16,862 nt of DNA, taken from an uncultured Bacilli bacterium. Lineage in GTDB: Bacteria; Bacillota_I; Bacilli_A; RF39; UBA660. Both the position numbers and the translations under genes were made by a program. This document shows, one piece after another, positions 7,355 to 14,100 of this stretch (positions are counted from its first letter, which is position 1; every line of letters begins with the position of its first letter). The notes under the pieces were generated by a model. The model saw only the letters and a list, made by a program, of their open reading frames with translations, was not told the origin of the DNA and did not search any database. Location: contig CALVKC010000018.1 in NCBI GenBank assembly GCA_944332505.1, positions 1 through 16,862 on the forward strand, written 5' to 3'.

Positions 7355-8686
7355 ATGCGTGATTTATTAGTGAATAATGAAATTAAAAATATTTTATCTA
7401 ATGAATTAATAGAAAAAATTGAAACTAGTGAAAATAATAATATAAATAATCCAGAAGCATATTGGACTTTATATGTTCATGTTGTTCCAAAAGAAATAAA
7501 CGGATATAATTGGGATAAATATTATGTTGGTATAACTGGTCAAAAACCAGAAATACGCTGGGGTGGAGAAGGTCATGGATATTTTGGTCAACCATTTTAT
7601 AATGCAATTAATAAATATAAATGGGATAATATTAAACATATTATAATATCTAATAAATTAAATGAAAAAGAGTGCTGTGAATATGAAAAGATAATAATTT
7701 CTTTTTTAAAATCAGCCACTCATAAATATGGATATAATATACAACTTGGTGGTAAAGAAAATTATGGCGGAACATCAAGTAATTTAAAAACTCAAATACA
7801 GGTAGGAATGCAATTTGGAAAATTAACTGTATTAGAACAAGTAAATGATTATATTTCAAAATCTGGGAAACATATTAGTCAATGGAAATGTCAGTGTACT
7901 TGTGGAAATATTGGTATATATACTAGTGAGGCGTTATTGAGAAAAAATAGAAAAGATTGTGGTTGTGGAAGAAGTGACATTATAAAAGAATCTAATCATC
8001 AAAAATACTTAAAACTTATATCTTTTGAATTTTTCGATAAATATTTTATTTATTACTTTTATTCTAATAAGGCAATTTTTGATTTAGAAGATTATGATAA
8101 AATAAAAGACTTAACTTTAGCTAAAGTCAATGGAAATTATTTTTATAAAAAGGATTATTTGAAAGATAAATATAAATATATATATCAATTATTTGGATAT
8201 TCTGAACAGCCTGTATTTTTAAATAAAATTAAATATGATTTTAGAAAAAATAATATGAGAATTAAACCTAAAAAACCAAAGAAAGAAATTAAACAAAGCA
8301 ACAAAAATTTACCAATTATACAATATGATTTAAATATGAATTTTATTAAAGAATATCCATCAATTGCAGTTGCTTCTAAAGAAACAGGAATAAATAAATG
8401 TAATATATCAGCGTGTATTAAAAGTAGGCAAAAAACAGCAGGAGGGTTCATTTGGAAATATAAAGATGAATGTTATAACATTTGCACTCAAACTCGAAAA
8501 ATTAAATTATATACATTAAATGCCGAATTTTGTTATTTATACGATGATATTAGAGAAGCATCAAAAAACACAGGAATTAAAGAACATATTATATATAAGG
8601 CACTTAATAAAGATAGTCATTATGGTGGTGGATTTTTATGGTGTTATGAGGATAAAGAAATTACTACACCATATTTAAGAAAGTGA
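7355..8686 (+). CDS. Homing endonuclease 1: GIY-YIG + Cys-rich + degenerate HNH-like + NUMOD-like repeats
   Basis: A 443-residue chimera from the ATG at 7355 (GTG 7370 is an alternative; an upstream ATG at 7253 would overlap the membrane-protein gene and is unlikely). Residues 38-135 are a GIY-YIG nuclease: LYVHVV and YYVGIT motifs, Arg68 in IRW, Glu109/Glu111 in CCEYEK, Asn128 in YGYNIQLGG. Residues about 148-205 are a cysteine-rich unit with C179, C181, C183, C202 and C204 and a G-x-x-FGKLTVLE start, like those preceding AP2/HNH endonucleases. Residues 241-303 follow the HNH/AP2-endonuclease layout (FDLEDYDKIK to DFRKNNMRI) but lack the catalytic histidine pair. Two NUMOD1-like DNA-binding repeats (QYDLNMNFIKEYPSI; LYTLNAEF) end the protein. 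It would nick or cut an intron-less or HEG-less allele to spread itself. Confidence 0.85.
   Translation: MRDLLVNNEIKNILSNELIEKIETSENNNINNPEAYWTLYVHVVPKEINGYNWDKYYVGITGQKPEIRWGGEGHGYFGQPFYNAINKYKWDNIKHIIISNKLNEKECCEYEKIIISFLKSATHKYGYNIQLGGKENYGGTSSNLKTQIQVGMQFGKLTVLEQVNDYISKSGKHISQWKCQCTCGNIGIYTSEALLRKNRKDCGCGRSDIIKESNHQKYLKLISFEFFDKYFIYYFYSNKAIFDLEDYDKIKDLTLAKVNGNYFYKKDYLKDKYKYIYQLFGYSEQPVFLNKIKYDFRKNNMRIKPKKPKKEIKQSNKNLPIIQYDLNMNFIKEYPSIAVASKETGINKCNISACIKSRQKTAGGFIWKYKDECYNICTQTRKIKLYTLNAEFCYLYDDIREASKNTGIKEHIIYKALNKDSHYGGGFLWCYEDKEITTPYLRK
7359..7372 (+). promoter_or_regulatory. Overlapping start region of homing endonuclease 1
   Basis: The Shine-Dalgarno AAAGGAG at 7346-7352 is only two bases from the ATG at 7355, which is very short spacing. 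A better-spaced GTG at 7359 opens a three-codon ORF (GTG ATT TAT TAG) in another frame. Its TAG at 7368-7370 overlaps, by one base, a GTG at 7370 that is in frame with the endonuclease. TAGTG is a classic stop/start coupling arrangement. The endonuclease may thus start at 7355, or by reinitiation at 7370. Confidence 0.35.
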
Positions 8687-8720
8687 TTAAAATAATATTT
8701 AACAAAGAGAGGTGAAAAAT

Positions 8721-9632
8721 ATGAATATTAATAAATTATTAACGCCATACAATTATAATTCTGGCAATATCAGCAGAATTAAATTTATTGTGATTCATTA
8801 TGTTGGTGCTACTGGTGATGCCAAAGATAATTGTAAATATTATGCCTCACAAAAATTAAAAGCATCAGCACATTATTTTGTAGGATTTAATGGTGATATT
8901 TGGCAATCAGTAGAAGATAAAAATATTGCTTGGTCTGTTGGTGGAAAAAAATATCCTAATACTAAAGGTGGTCAATATTATGGTATTTGTACTAACGCAA
9001 ATAGTTTAAATATTGAAATGTGTGTTAGAAAAAATGGAACATCTTGGTATTTTGAAGACTCTACTGTACAAAGTACAATTGAACTTACTAAAGAATTAAT
9101 GAAGAAATATAATATTGATGTAAACCATGTTATTAGACACTATGATGTTGTAGGTAAAGAATGTCCTTATCCTTACGTTTATGACAATACTAAACATACG
9201 TGGTTTGATTTTAAGAAAGCCATTGTTACTTTTGATGGGAAAAAATCTGGTTGGATAAAAGAGTCAGATGGATGGCATTTTTATTTAGGTAATACTGGAA
9301 AAGATGTTTGTAACGATTGGCATTTAGATGATAATGGTAGATGGTCATGGTTTGATGGTGCTGGAATTGCAATTCATGACACATGGAAAAAGAATAAAGA
9401 ACTTTGGTATTATTTTGCTGGAGATTGTTATATGATATCTTCTCAATGGTTAAATTATAAAGGAAATCAATATTATTTAACAGCAGATGGGAGTATGGCA
9501 ACTAATGCATATATTCAGTCTAAAGATCCTAATAATTCTAATTTATATTATTGGGTTAATTCTGAAGGTATTTGGGAACCACAGTGGAATACTGAAAACC
9601 CCGATTTAACTAAATATATTGTAGTTGTGTAA
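8721..9632 (+). CDS. N-acetylmuramoyl-L-alanine amidase (endolysin, Amidase_2) with cell-wall-binding repeats
   Basis: A 303-residue endolysin that hydrolyses the amide bond between N-acetylmuramic acid and the stem peptide. The start at ATG 8721 is chosen over the in-frame GTG 8712, which is part of the GAGAGGTG ribosome site. Residues 1-165 are the zinc amidase: His26 in VIHYVG, His140 in VIRHYDV, Cys148 in KECPYP as metal ligands, and Lys146 in the usual catalytic position. Residues about 175-290 hold aromatic repeats of the cell-wall/choline-binding type (GWIKESDGWHFYL, WYYFAGDCYMISSQW, NQYYLTADGSMATN). These bind wall polymers. There is no signal peptide, so release depends on a holin. 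The holin gene follows after 30 bases. Endonuclease 1 ends 34 bases upstream. Confidence 0.9.
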   Translation: MNINKLLTPYNYNSGNISRIKFIVIHYVGATGDAKDNCKYYASQKLKASAHYFVGFNGDIWQSVEDKNIAWSVGGKKYPNTKGGQYYGICTNANSLNIEMCVRKNGTSWYFEDSTVQSTIELTKELMKKYNIDVNHVIRHYDVVGKECPYPYVYDNTKHTWFDFKKAIVTFDGKKSGWIKESDGWHFYLGNTGKDVCNDWHLDDNGRWSWFDGAGIAIHDTWKKNKELWYYFAGDCYMISSQWLNYKGNQYYLTADGSMATNAYIQSKDPNNSNLYYWVNSEGIWEPQWNTENPDLTKYIVVV

Positions 9633-9662
9633 ATTTTTCTAAATAATGAAAGGAGAATGTTT

Positions 9663-10016
9663 ATGAGTATTGAAAAAGTATTTGAAACATTGAAGAAAAT
9701 CAGGCCTCATACATGGGTGAGTTTAATAATGGTTCTGATCGTATTATGTAACTATGTTTTAACAGCAATGGGTAGACCTCTTATAAATCTTGGAGAAGAA
9801 GAAATTACTTATGCTGTAAATACTATTTTAAACTTAATATTTATAGGTTTCGCTGCCTATAAAAATAATTCTGTAACAGAAAAAGCACAGATGGCGGATG
9901 AGGTATTGTTCGCACTTAGAGACGGAAAGATAAGCAAAGAAGAACTTGAACAGTTTATTGCAGATCATAAATCTCCAGATGTACCAACTGAAGATACTGA
10001 TAAAATTGAAGGTTAA
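9663..10016 (+). CDS. Phage holin, phi LC3-type
   Basis: About 117 residues. The ATG at 9663 is preferred over 9657 because AAAGGAG at 9649-9655 would be only one base from the latter but seven from the former. There are two transmembrane segments, about residues 17-36 (TWVSLIMVLIVLCNYVLT) and 48-65 (ITYAVNTILNLIFIGFAA), with a short loop. A charged C-terminal tail contains YKNNSVTEKAQMADEVL. That K-N-N-S-x-T-x-x-A-x-x-A-D arrangement is the signature of phi LC3-type holins (PF04531). Accumulation in the membrane would make lesions letting the upstream amidase reach peptidoglycan. A terminator follows 48 bases downstream, so the first lysis pair ends a transcription unit. Confidence 0.85.
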   Translation: MSIEKVFETLKKIRPHTWVSLIMVLIVLCNYVLTAMGRPLINLGEEEITYAVNTILNLIFIGFAAYKNNSVTEKAQMADEVLFALRDGKISKEELEQFIADHKSPDVPTEDTDKIEG

Positions 10017-10063
10017 TTAAAATAATAAATTTAAAACCTAAATAAAATAAAAAACAACACAAT

Positions 10064-10094
10064 AAGGAGACTGATTAATTATCAGTCTCTTTTT
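10064..10094 (+). terminator. Rho-independent terminator after the holin
   Basis: A hairpin with nine Watson-Crick pairs (GAGACTGAT at 10067-10075, ATCAGTCTC at 10081-10089) and a five-base loop is extended by a G-U and two A-U pairs. It is followed by a run of five T at 10090-10094. This is a canonical intrinsic terminator between the holin and endonuclease 2. The downstream genes would need read-through, antitermination or another promoter. Confidence 0.85.
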
Positions 10095-10106
10095 ATATAT
10101 TTTTAT

Positions 10107-10138
10107 AAAGGATAAAGATGATGTATATTGAAATGTAA
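10107..10138 (+). promoter_or_regulatory. Ribosome site and out-of-frame mini-ORF before endonuclease 2
   Basis: AAAGGA at 10107-10112 lies five bases before an ATG at 10118, an ideal start. It encodes only six codons (MMYIEM) before TAA at 10136-10138. The endonuclease frame is +1 relative to it and offers no ATG or GTG; the first possible initiator is TTG at 10128, inside the mini-ORF. Either translation is coupled and weak, a +1 shift occurs, or one base has been gained or lost. Confidence 0.5.
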
Positions 10139-11135
10139 TATAGATTATAGAGAAAATAACAGGTGGACTGTATATGTACATGTTGTACCTAAAACTTTAA
10201 GTGGATATGATTGGGATAAATATTATGTTGGAATAACTAGTCAAACAACATACGAACGATGGGGTAAAAATGGATATAGATATAAAAATAGTTATTTTAA
10301 AAAAGCAATTGATAAATATGGATGGAATAATATGCAACATGAAATAATTGCAGAACATTTAACTGAAGATGAAGCAAAAAATATGGAAATAACATTAATA
10401 TCCATCTTAAAATCTAATGACAAAATTTACGGATATAATATAACAAAAGGTGGAGATGAATATCAATTAAACATTCGTCCAGTTGCAAAATATGATTTGG
10501 ATGGCAATTTTATATGTGTTTACAAGAGTATTGCTGAAGCTGCTAGACAGAACAGAGTAAGAAAAACAACTATATGTGCAGCTTGTAAAGGTGAGAACAA
10601 ACGTGCTGGAAATTTTTTATGGAGATATGTTATAGATAATAAAATAGAAAATAAAATAACACCGTATAAATCTAGGATCAGCATCATATTACAATATGAT
10701 TTATATGGTAACTTTATTAAGGAATGGATTGATTATAAGTTAATTCAAGAAGAATTTCCTAATTATAATATTAACTCAATTTTTGCATGTTGTAGAGGAG
10801 AAGAAAAATATGCTTATGAATATCAATGGAGATATAAAGGAGATAAATTTTTTCCTGTTGAAAATATTAAAGATAAAATAGGAAGAAAAACATATTATAG
10901 ATATACTTTGAATGGTAAATATTTAGATTGTTGGGAAGGTGGAAAATCTATTAAGGAAAAATTTAATATTGCTCCTACATGCATTTGTGCTGCATCAAGA
11001 GATATTAGAGATAATTGTTATAAATGGTACAGATGGACAAAAGAATATTATGAAAAACTACCTCCGTTGAAGAAAAATGCTAATATTAATAGAGGAATAA
11101 GATATCCAGATAAAATGATGACACCTATTGATTAA
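10128..11135 (+). CDS. Homing endonuclease 2: GIY-YIG with three NUMOD-like repeats
   Basis: About 335 residues from the TTG at 10128. Residues 13-107 are the GIY-YIG nuclease, clearly paralogous to endonuclease 1 (shared YVHVVPK, GYxWDKYYVGIT). Its catalytic candidates are Arg44 in YERWG, Glu87 in NMEITL and Asn104 in YGYNITKGG. Three NUMOD1-like DNA-binding repeats follow, near residues 120-168 (KYDLDGNFICVYKSIAEAA), 186-237 (QYDLYGNFIKEW) and 256-303 (RYTLNGKYLDCW). Each ends in an aromatic W/Y-R-x motif. The cysteine-rich and HNH-like parts of endonuclease 1 are absent. The gene lies immediately after a terminator and 32 bases before the GH25 gene, so it is a free-standing HEG in an intergenic position. 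Its start is abnormal (see the preceding entry), so it may be poorly expressed or decaying, though the rest is intact. Confidence 0.8.
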   Translation: MKCNIDYRENNRWTVYVHVVPKTLSGYDWDKYYVGITSQTTYERWGKNGYRYKNSYFKKAIDKYGWNNMQHEIIAEHLTEDEAKNMEITLISILKSNDKIYGYNITKGGDEYQLNIRPVAKYDLDGNFICVYKSIAEAARQNRVRKTTICAACKGENKRAGNFLWRYVIDNKIENKITPYKSRISIILQYDLYGNFIKEWIDYKLIQEEFPNYNINSIFACCRGEEKYAYEYQWRYKGDKFFPVENIKDKIGRKTYYRYTLNGKYLDCWEGGKSIKEKFNIAPTCICAASRDIRDNCYKWYRWTKEYYEKLPPLKKNANINRGIRYPDKMMTPID

Positions 11136-11167
11136 TATAGAATAAATATAGAAAGGAGAGATAAATA

Positions 11168-12262
11168 ATGTTTAATGAATTAATAAATAAAGTTAAAACT
11201 TATATTTCCACAAAAGATAAAAAAGTAACTGAAAATATTAAAGAAATTAAAGGGGTGGATATCTCGTCCTTTCAGGGCAATATTTTATGGGAAAAGGTTG
11301 CTAAAACAGATGTAAAATTTGCAATCCTTCGTAGCACAACAAGAAATGGTAATTTAGACACTAGATTTTGGAAAAACTATAGAGGTGCTAAAGTATATAA
11401 CTTGGATGTAAGTGTATATCATTTTTCATATGCTTTAGATGCTGCAAAAGCCATTTCAGATGCTAAAAATTTAATTAAAAAATTAGAAGGTGAGAAACCT
11501 GTTATTTGGTTGGATTTAGAATGGGCAGAACAAGGTAAATTAGGAAAAGATAAAGTAACTGAAATTGCTACTGCTTTTGTAAATACATGTAAATCTTTGG
11601 GCTATGAATGTAATATTTATAGTAATGTAGATTGGTATAAAAACTATTATCATTCAAACAAGCTAAAAGCATTGGGTTGTAAATTTTGGATTGCTAGATA
11701 TGGAACTAATGATGGATTTTTACAAAATAAATATAAACCTAATTTGGGTGAATATATCTGGCAATATACTAGTAAAGGTGAAGTAGCTGGTATTACTGGA
11801 AATGTAGATATGAATATAAAATATGAAAATTCTAATTCATCATCTTCTATTTCGTCTGGAACAGAAATTACTAAAATTCAAAAACTAGTTAAAATTATAT
11901 GCTCTAGTGTCAACATAAGAAAAACACCAAACTCTTCTGCTAATTCAAATATTACAGGAGTTTATAAAAATGGAAATATTGTAGAAGTTATTGGAATTAC
12001 TAAAAATAAATCTTGGTATAAAGATAGTAAAGGTAATTATTTTACAGCGAATAGTAAATATGTAACTGATTTAATTGGAATAGTTTATAATTGCTATAAA
12101 TTAAATTTAAGAGAATCTAACAGTACAAAAAGTAAAGTTGTTACTGTACTTGATGTTAATGATAAACTTAATATCCTAAAAGAATCAGGAAAATGGTATT
12201 ATGTTGAAACATCAAAAGGAATTAAAGGATATGTTTCTAGCAGTTATGTGAAGTTACAATAG
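11168..12262 (+). CDS. GH25 muramidase (lysozyme-type endolysin) with two SH3 domains
   Basis: A 364-residue lysin cutting the beta-1,4 bond between N-acetylmuramic acid and N-acetylglucosamine. ATG 11168 follows GAAAGGAG. After a charged 27-residue leader with no hydrophobic core, the GH25 domain runs from about 28 to 222. It contains Asp31 (GVDISSFQG), Asp116 and Glu118 (VIWLDLEW, the catalytic pair) and the family's closing strand GNVDMN. Two bacterial SH3-type wall-binding domains follow at about 237-297 (VNIRKTPNSSANSNI) and 299-364 (LNLRESNSTKSKVV, KGYVSSSYVKL). The serine-rich linker SNSSSSISSG separates the catalytic part from the first SH3. It is a second, chemically different endolysin in the same phage, which is not rare but is notable beside an amidase. 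Confidence 0.92.
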   Translation: MFNELINKVKTYISTKDKKVTENIKEIKGVDISSFQGNILWEKVAKTDVKFAILRSTTRNGNLDTRFWKNYRGAKVYNLDVSVYHFSYALDAAKAISDAKNLIKKLEGEKPVIWLDLEWAEQGKLGKDKVTEIATAFVNTCKSLGYECNIYSNVDWYKNYYHSNKLKALGCKFWIARYGTNDGFLQNKYKPNLGEYIWQYTSKGEVAGITGNVDMNIKYENSNSSSSISSGTEITKIQKLVKIICSSVNIRKTPNSSANSNITGVYKNGNIVEVIGITKNKSWYKDSKGNYFTANSKYVTDLIGIVYNCYKLNLRESNSTKSKVVTVLDVNDKLNILKESGKWYYVETSKGIKGYVSSSYVKLQ

Positions 12263-12322
12263 CTTTACATAACCTAGTTTATTTAATGTTAAAAAGATAG
12301 GCTGAAGAAGGAGAAAAATCCA

Positions 12323-12898
12323 ATGTACAATTTATTTTTACAGACATTAGAAAAATTAGGCATAGTTGCCCCTAAATGGTTTTTTTGGATAGTGCTGGCA
12401 GTTATCATTTTAATTGGTGTAAATTTTTTATTAAAAAGATATGTTAGACCTATTTTTGAAGGACTTAATGATATGAAGGAAAAACTTCAAAAAACTGATG
12501 AAATTGACATTTTAAAAGAGAACCAACTTAGAAATGTAGAACATTATAAAGAAGCAGATGCAGATTTGAGAAATCAAATAAAAGAAATATCTGATAAAGT
12601 TAGTGTTGTTGCTAATATGATTATTGAAATGCAAGCAAAAATTGATGCTAGTAATGTTGCAAGATTAAAATCTCAAATTAGAGAAATATATGCAGAACAT
12701 CATCGTAGTCAAGTAATTACTAAAATGGAGCTTGAGGCATTAGAAAATCTTATTGATGATTACTTAAATTCTGGAGGAAATGGTTTCGTTGCAAATACCG
12801 TTGAACCAGAAATTTATTGTTGGAAAGTTGTAGATGATGATTATTATGAATATGAACGTAAAGAAAAATTAAATAAAGGATATATAAATGAGATATAA
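12323..12898 (+). CDS. Membrane-anchored coiled-coil protein, possible lysis accessory
   Basis: A 191-residue protein with ATG at 12323 after GAAGGAG. It has one transmembrane helix at residues 19-40 (WFFWIVLAVIILIGVNFLL) near the N-terminus. A long acidic/basic helical region follows to about residue 120 (MKEKLQKTDEIDILKENQL, then LRNQIKEISDKVSVVANMI), likely a coiled coil. The last 60 residues contain ALENLIDDYLNSGGNGFV and PEIYCWKVVDDD, a terminal pattern seen in hypothetical proteins near the lysis genes of Clostridia phages. The topology, one anchor plus a long coil, resembles spanin-like or holin-accessory proteins, but the host is Gram-positive and a second holin is also possible. Assignment of function is inference. 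Confidence 0.6.
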   Translation: MYNLFLQTLEKLGIVAPKWFFWIVLAVIILIGVNFLLKRYVRPIFEGLNDMKEKLQKTDEIDILKENQLRNVEHYKEADADLRNQIKEISDKVSVVANMIIEMQAKIDASNVARLKSQIREIYAEHHRSQVITKMELEALENLIDDYLNSGGNGFVANTVEPEIYCWKVVDDDYYEYERKEKLNKGYINEI

Positions 12899-12928
12899 AA
12901 GGTGATGATATACGAAAGATTTAAATAA
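12898..12928 (+). promoter_or_regulatory. Ribosome site, mini-ORF and ACG start region of endonuclease 3
   Basis: AAAGGTG at 12898-12904 is followed after seven bases by ACG at 12912, the first residue position compatible with the complete GIY-YIG domain. The only ATG nearby, at 12905, starts a seven-codon ORF (MIYERFK) ending at TAA 12926-12928 in the wrong frame. No ATG, GTG or TTG exists in the endonuclease frame between the stop at 12906 and a TTG at 12969. Confidence 0.5.
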
Positions 12929-13925
12929 TTATTGTGTTTATTATCATAGGAATACTAGTAACGGTAAATTGTATATAGGAATATCTAAGGACGTACAAAA
13001 ACGTTGGGCTTGGCATGGTAAAAAATATGATAGATGTCCCCATTTTTGGAATGCTATACAAAAATATGGATGGGATAATTTTGAACATGTTGTTTTAATT
13101 GAAAATATTAGTTTAGAAATAGCTAATATAATAGAGCGTGAATTAATTAAAAAATATAAAACTCAAAATGAAAAATATGGTTATAATGTAGATGGTGGTG
13201 GAAATGGAAAATATGGAGTGACTGGAAAAAACAATTCCAGATCTAAACTAATATATCAATATGATCTTAATGGAAATTTTATTAAAGTATGGGAGAATGC
13301 CCAAATAGCTTCAAAAACATTAAATATATCAGTATCAACAATTTATCAAAGTTGTAGAGGAACTTTTGATAAACCTAAAATGGCGGGTGGCTACATATGG
13401 AGCTATATAAAAACAGATAAAATGGAAAAGTATACTCCTGCTATTCCATATTATTCTGAAAAATATTCTATACTTCAAATAAACAGAAATTTTGAAATTA
13501 TTAATAGGTATCCAAATATTTACCATGTTAAAGAGCCAGAATATGACAAAGGATCAGTTACAGATTGTTGCAAAAGAAAAAGGTTAATTCATAAAGATTA
13601 TTTTTGGTGCTATGAAAAAGATTATAATGCAGAAAATTTTAAAGAATATATTTATAGTAATCTTAAAGAAAAGGGAAATATTTATCAAAAAACAATTTGT
13701 CAATGTGATTTTAATGGAAAGATATTAAATGAGTATAGTAATAGTATATATGCTGAAAAATCAACAGGGTTTAAAAAATATACTATTTTAGCATGGTGTA
13801 AACGTCCTAGTCATGGGTTTAAAAGTGGTTATTTATGGTTTTATAAAATAGATTATGAAACTAATGATATTCAAAAAATTTTAAAAGATTTAAAACCAAA
13901 AATTGATAAATTTCAAAATAAATAA
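12912..13925 (+). CDS. Homing endonuclease 3: GIY-YIG with three NUMOD-like repeats, ACG start
   Basis: About 337 residues if read from ACG at 12912. A start at the TTG of 12969 would remove the first motif, because the GIY-like strand (YCVYYHRN, residues 7-14) is encoded before it and the YIG motif (LYIGIS) begins at it. The nuclease domain covers residues 6-98, with Arg31 in QKRW, Glu75 in NIIEREL and Asn92 in YGYNVDGGG. Three repeats follow at about 113-166 (QYDLNGNFIKVW), 186-236 (LQINRNFEIINRY) and 261-313 (QCDFNGKILNEY). The nuclease differs from endonucleases 1 and 2, with a shorter gap between the two motifs, so it is probably an independent acquisition. It starts 13 bases after the coiled-coil gene. 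A substituted start codon, from ATG to ACG, would explain the arrangement. Confidence 0.75.
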   Translation, partial: TKDLNNYCVYYHRNTSNGKLYIGISKDVQKRWAWHGKKYDRCPHFWNAIQKYGWDNFEHVVLIENISLEIANIIERELIKKYKTQNEKYGYNVDGGGNGKYGVTGKNNSRSKLIYQYDLNGNFIKVWENAQIASKTLNISVSTIYQSCRGTFDKPKMAGGYIWSYIKTDKMEKYTPAIPYYSEKYSILQINRNFEIINRYPNIYHVKEPEYDKGSVTDCCKRKRLIHKDYFWCYEKDYNAENFKEYIYSNLKEKGNIYQKTICQCDFNGKILNEYSNSIYAEKSTGFKKYTILAWCKRPSHGFKSGYLWFYKIDYETNDIQKILKDLKPKIDKFQNK

Positions 13926-13982
13926 CTTAAATATAATTTTAATAAACTACATAAAATTATAAATTAAATCAATAAAATATTC

Positions 13983-14027
13983 AAAATTTAAATATAGCTT
14001 TATTTTTATAGCTATATTTAAATTTTT
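13983..14027 (+). terminator. 17-bp hairpin with T-tract after endonuclease 3
   Basis: AAAATTTAAATATAGCT (13983-13999) and its exact complement (14010-14026) flank a ten-base T-rich loop. The stem ends in five T (14023-14027). Its low G+C makes it weaker than a standard terminator, but the length and position after the last lysis-region gene fit a bidirectional-type terminator. It is also a candidate structure at an insertion boundary. Confidence 0.6.
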
Positions 14028-14046
14028 ATAAGCTTTAATTTAAATG

Positions 14047-14071
14047 TAATGATATTCCCTAAGTATCATTA
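14047..14071 (+). repeat. 8-bp inverted repeat
   Basis: TAATGATA (14047-14054) and TATCATTA (14064-14071) flank the loop TTCCCTAAG. The pair sits between the 17-bp hairpin and the headless tape-measure ORF. It could be a recombinase or protein-binding dyad; given the AT bias, it could also be chance. Confidence 0.4.
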
Positions 14072-14100
14072 TGTTTAGTATTATTATATATAAATAATAA

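Larger units (their letters stand above)
13926..14100 (+). other. AT-rich spacer with two hairpins
   Basis: About 175 bases without a gene, over 80% A+T by eye. It holds a 17-bp perfect inverted repeat and an 8-bp inverted repeat (separate entries). An ATG at 14071 starts an eight-codon ORF ending at two consecutive TAA codons (14095-14100), in the same frame as the following tape-measure-like ORF but with no ribosome site. I see no promoter worth naming and no recognisable group I or group II intron core. Confidence 0.6.

Noticed and set aside
12263..12322. Possible terminator between GH25 and the coiled-coil gene
   Set aside because: Only a 4-bp CCTA/TAGG pair can form around a long loop and no T-tract follows.
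13335..13526. Minus-strand frame within endonuclease 3, and similar ones at 15888-16112 and 16462-16722
   Set aside because: Each lies antisense to a long, domain-bearing plus-strand frame and has no recognisable motif.
13926..14100. Group I or II intron 3' end before the tape-measure-like frame
   Set aside because: I could not find P7/P3-like core pairs or a group II domain V; the hairpins are simple AT-rich stems. Kept only as one option in the finding.
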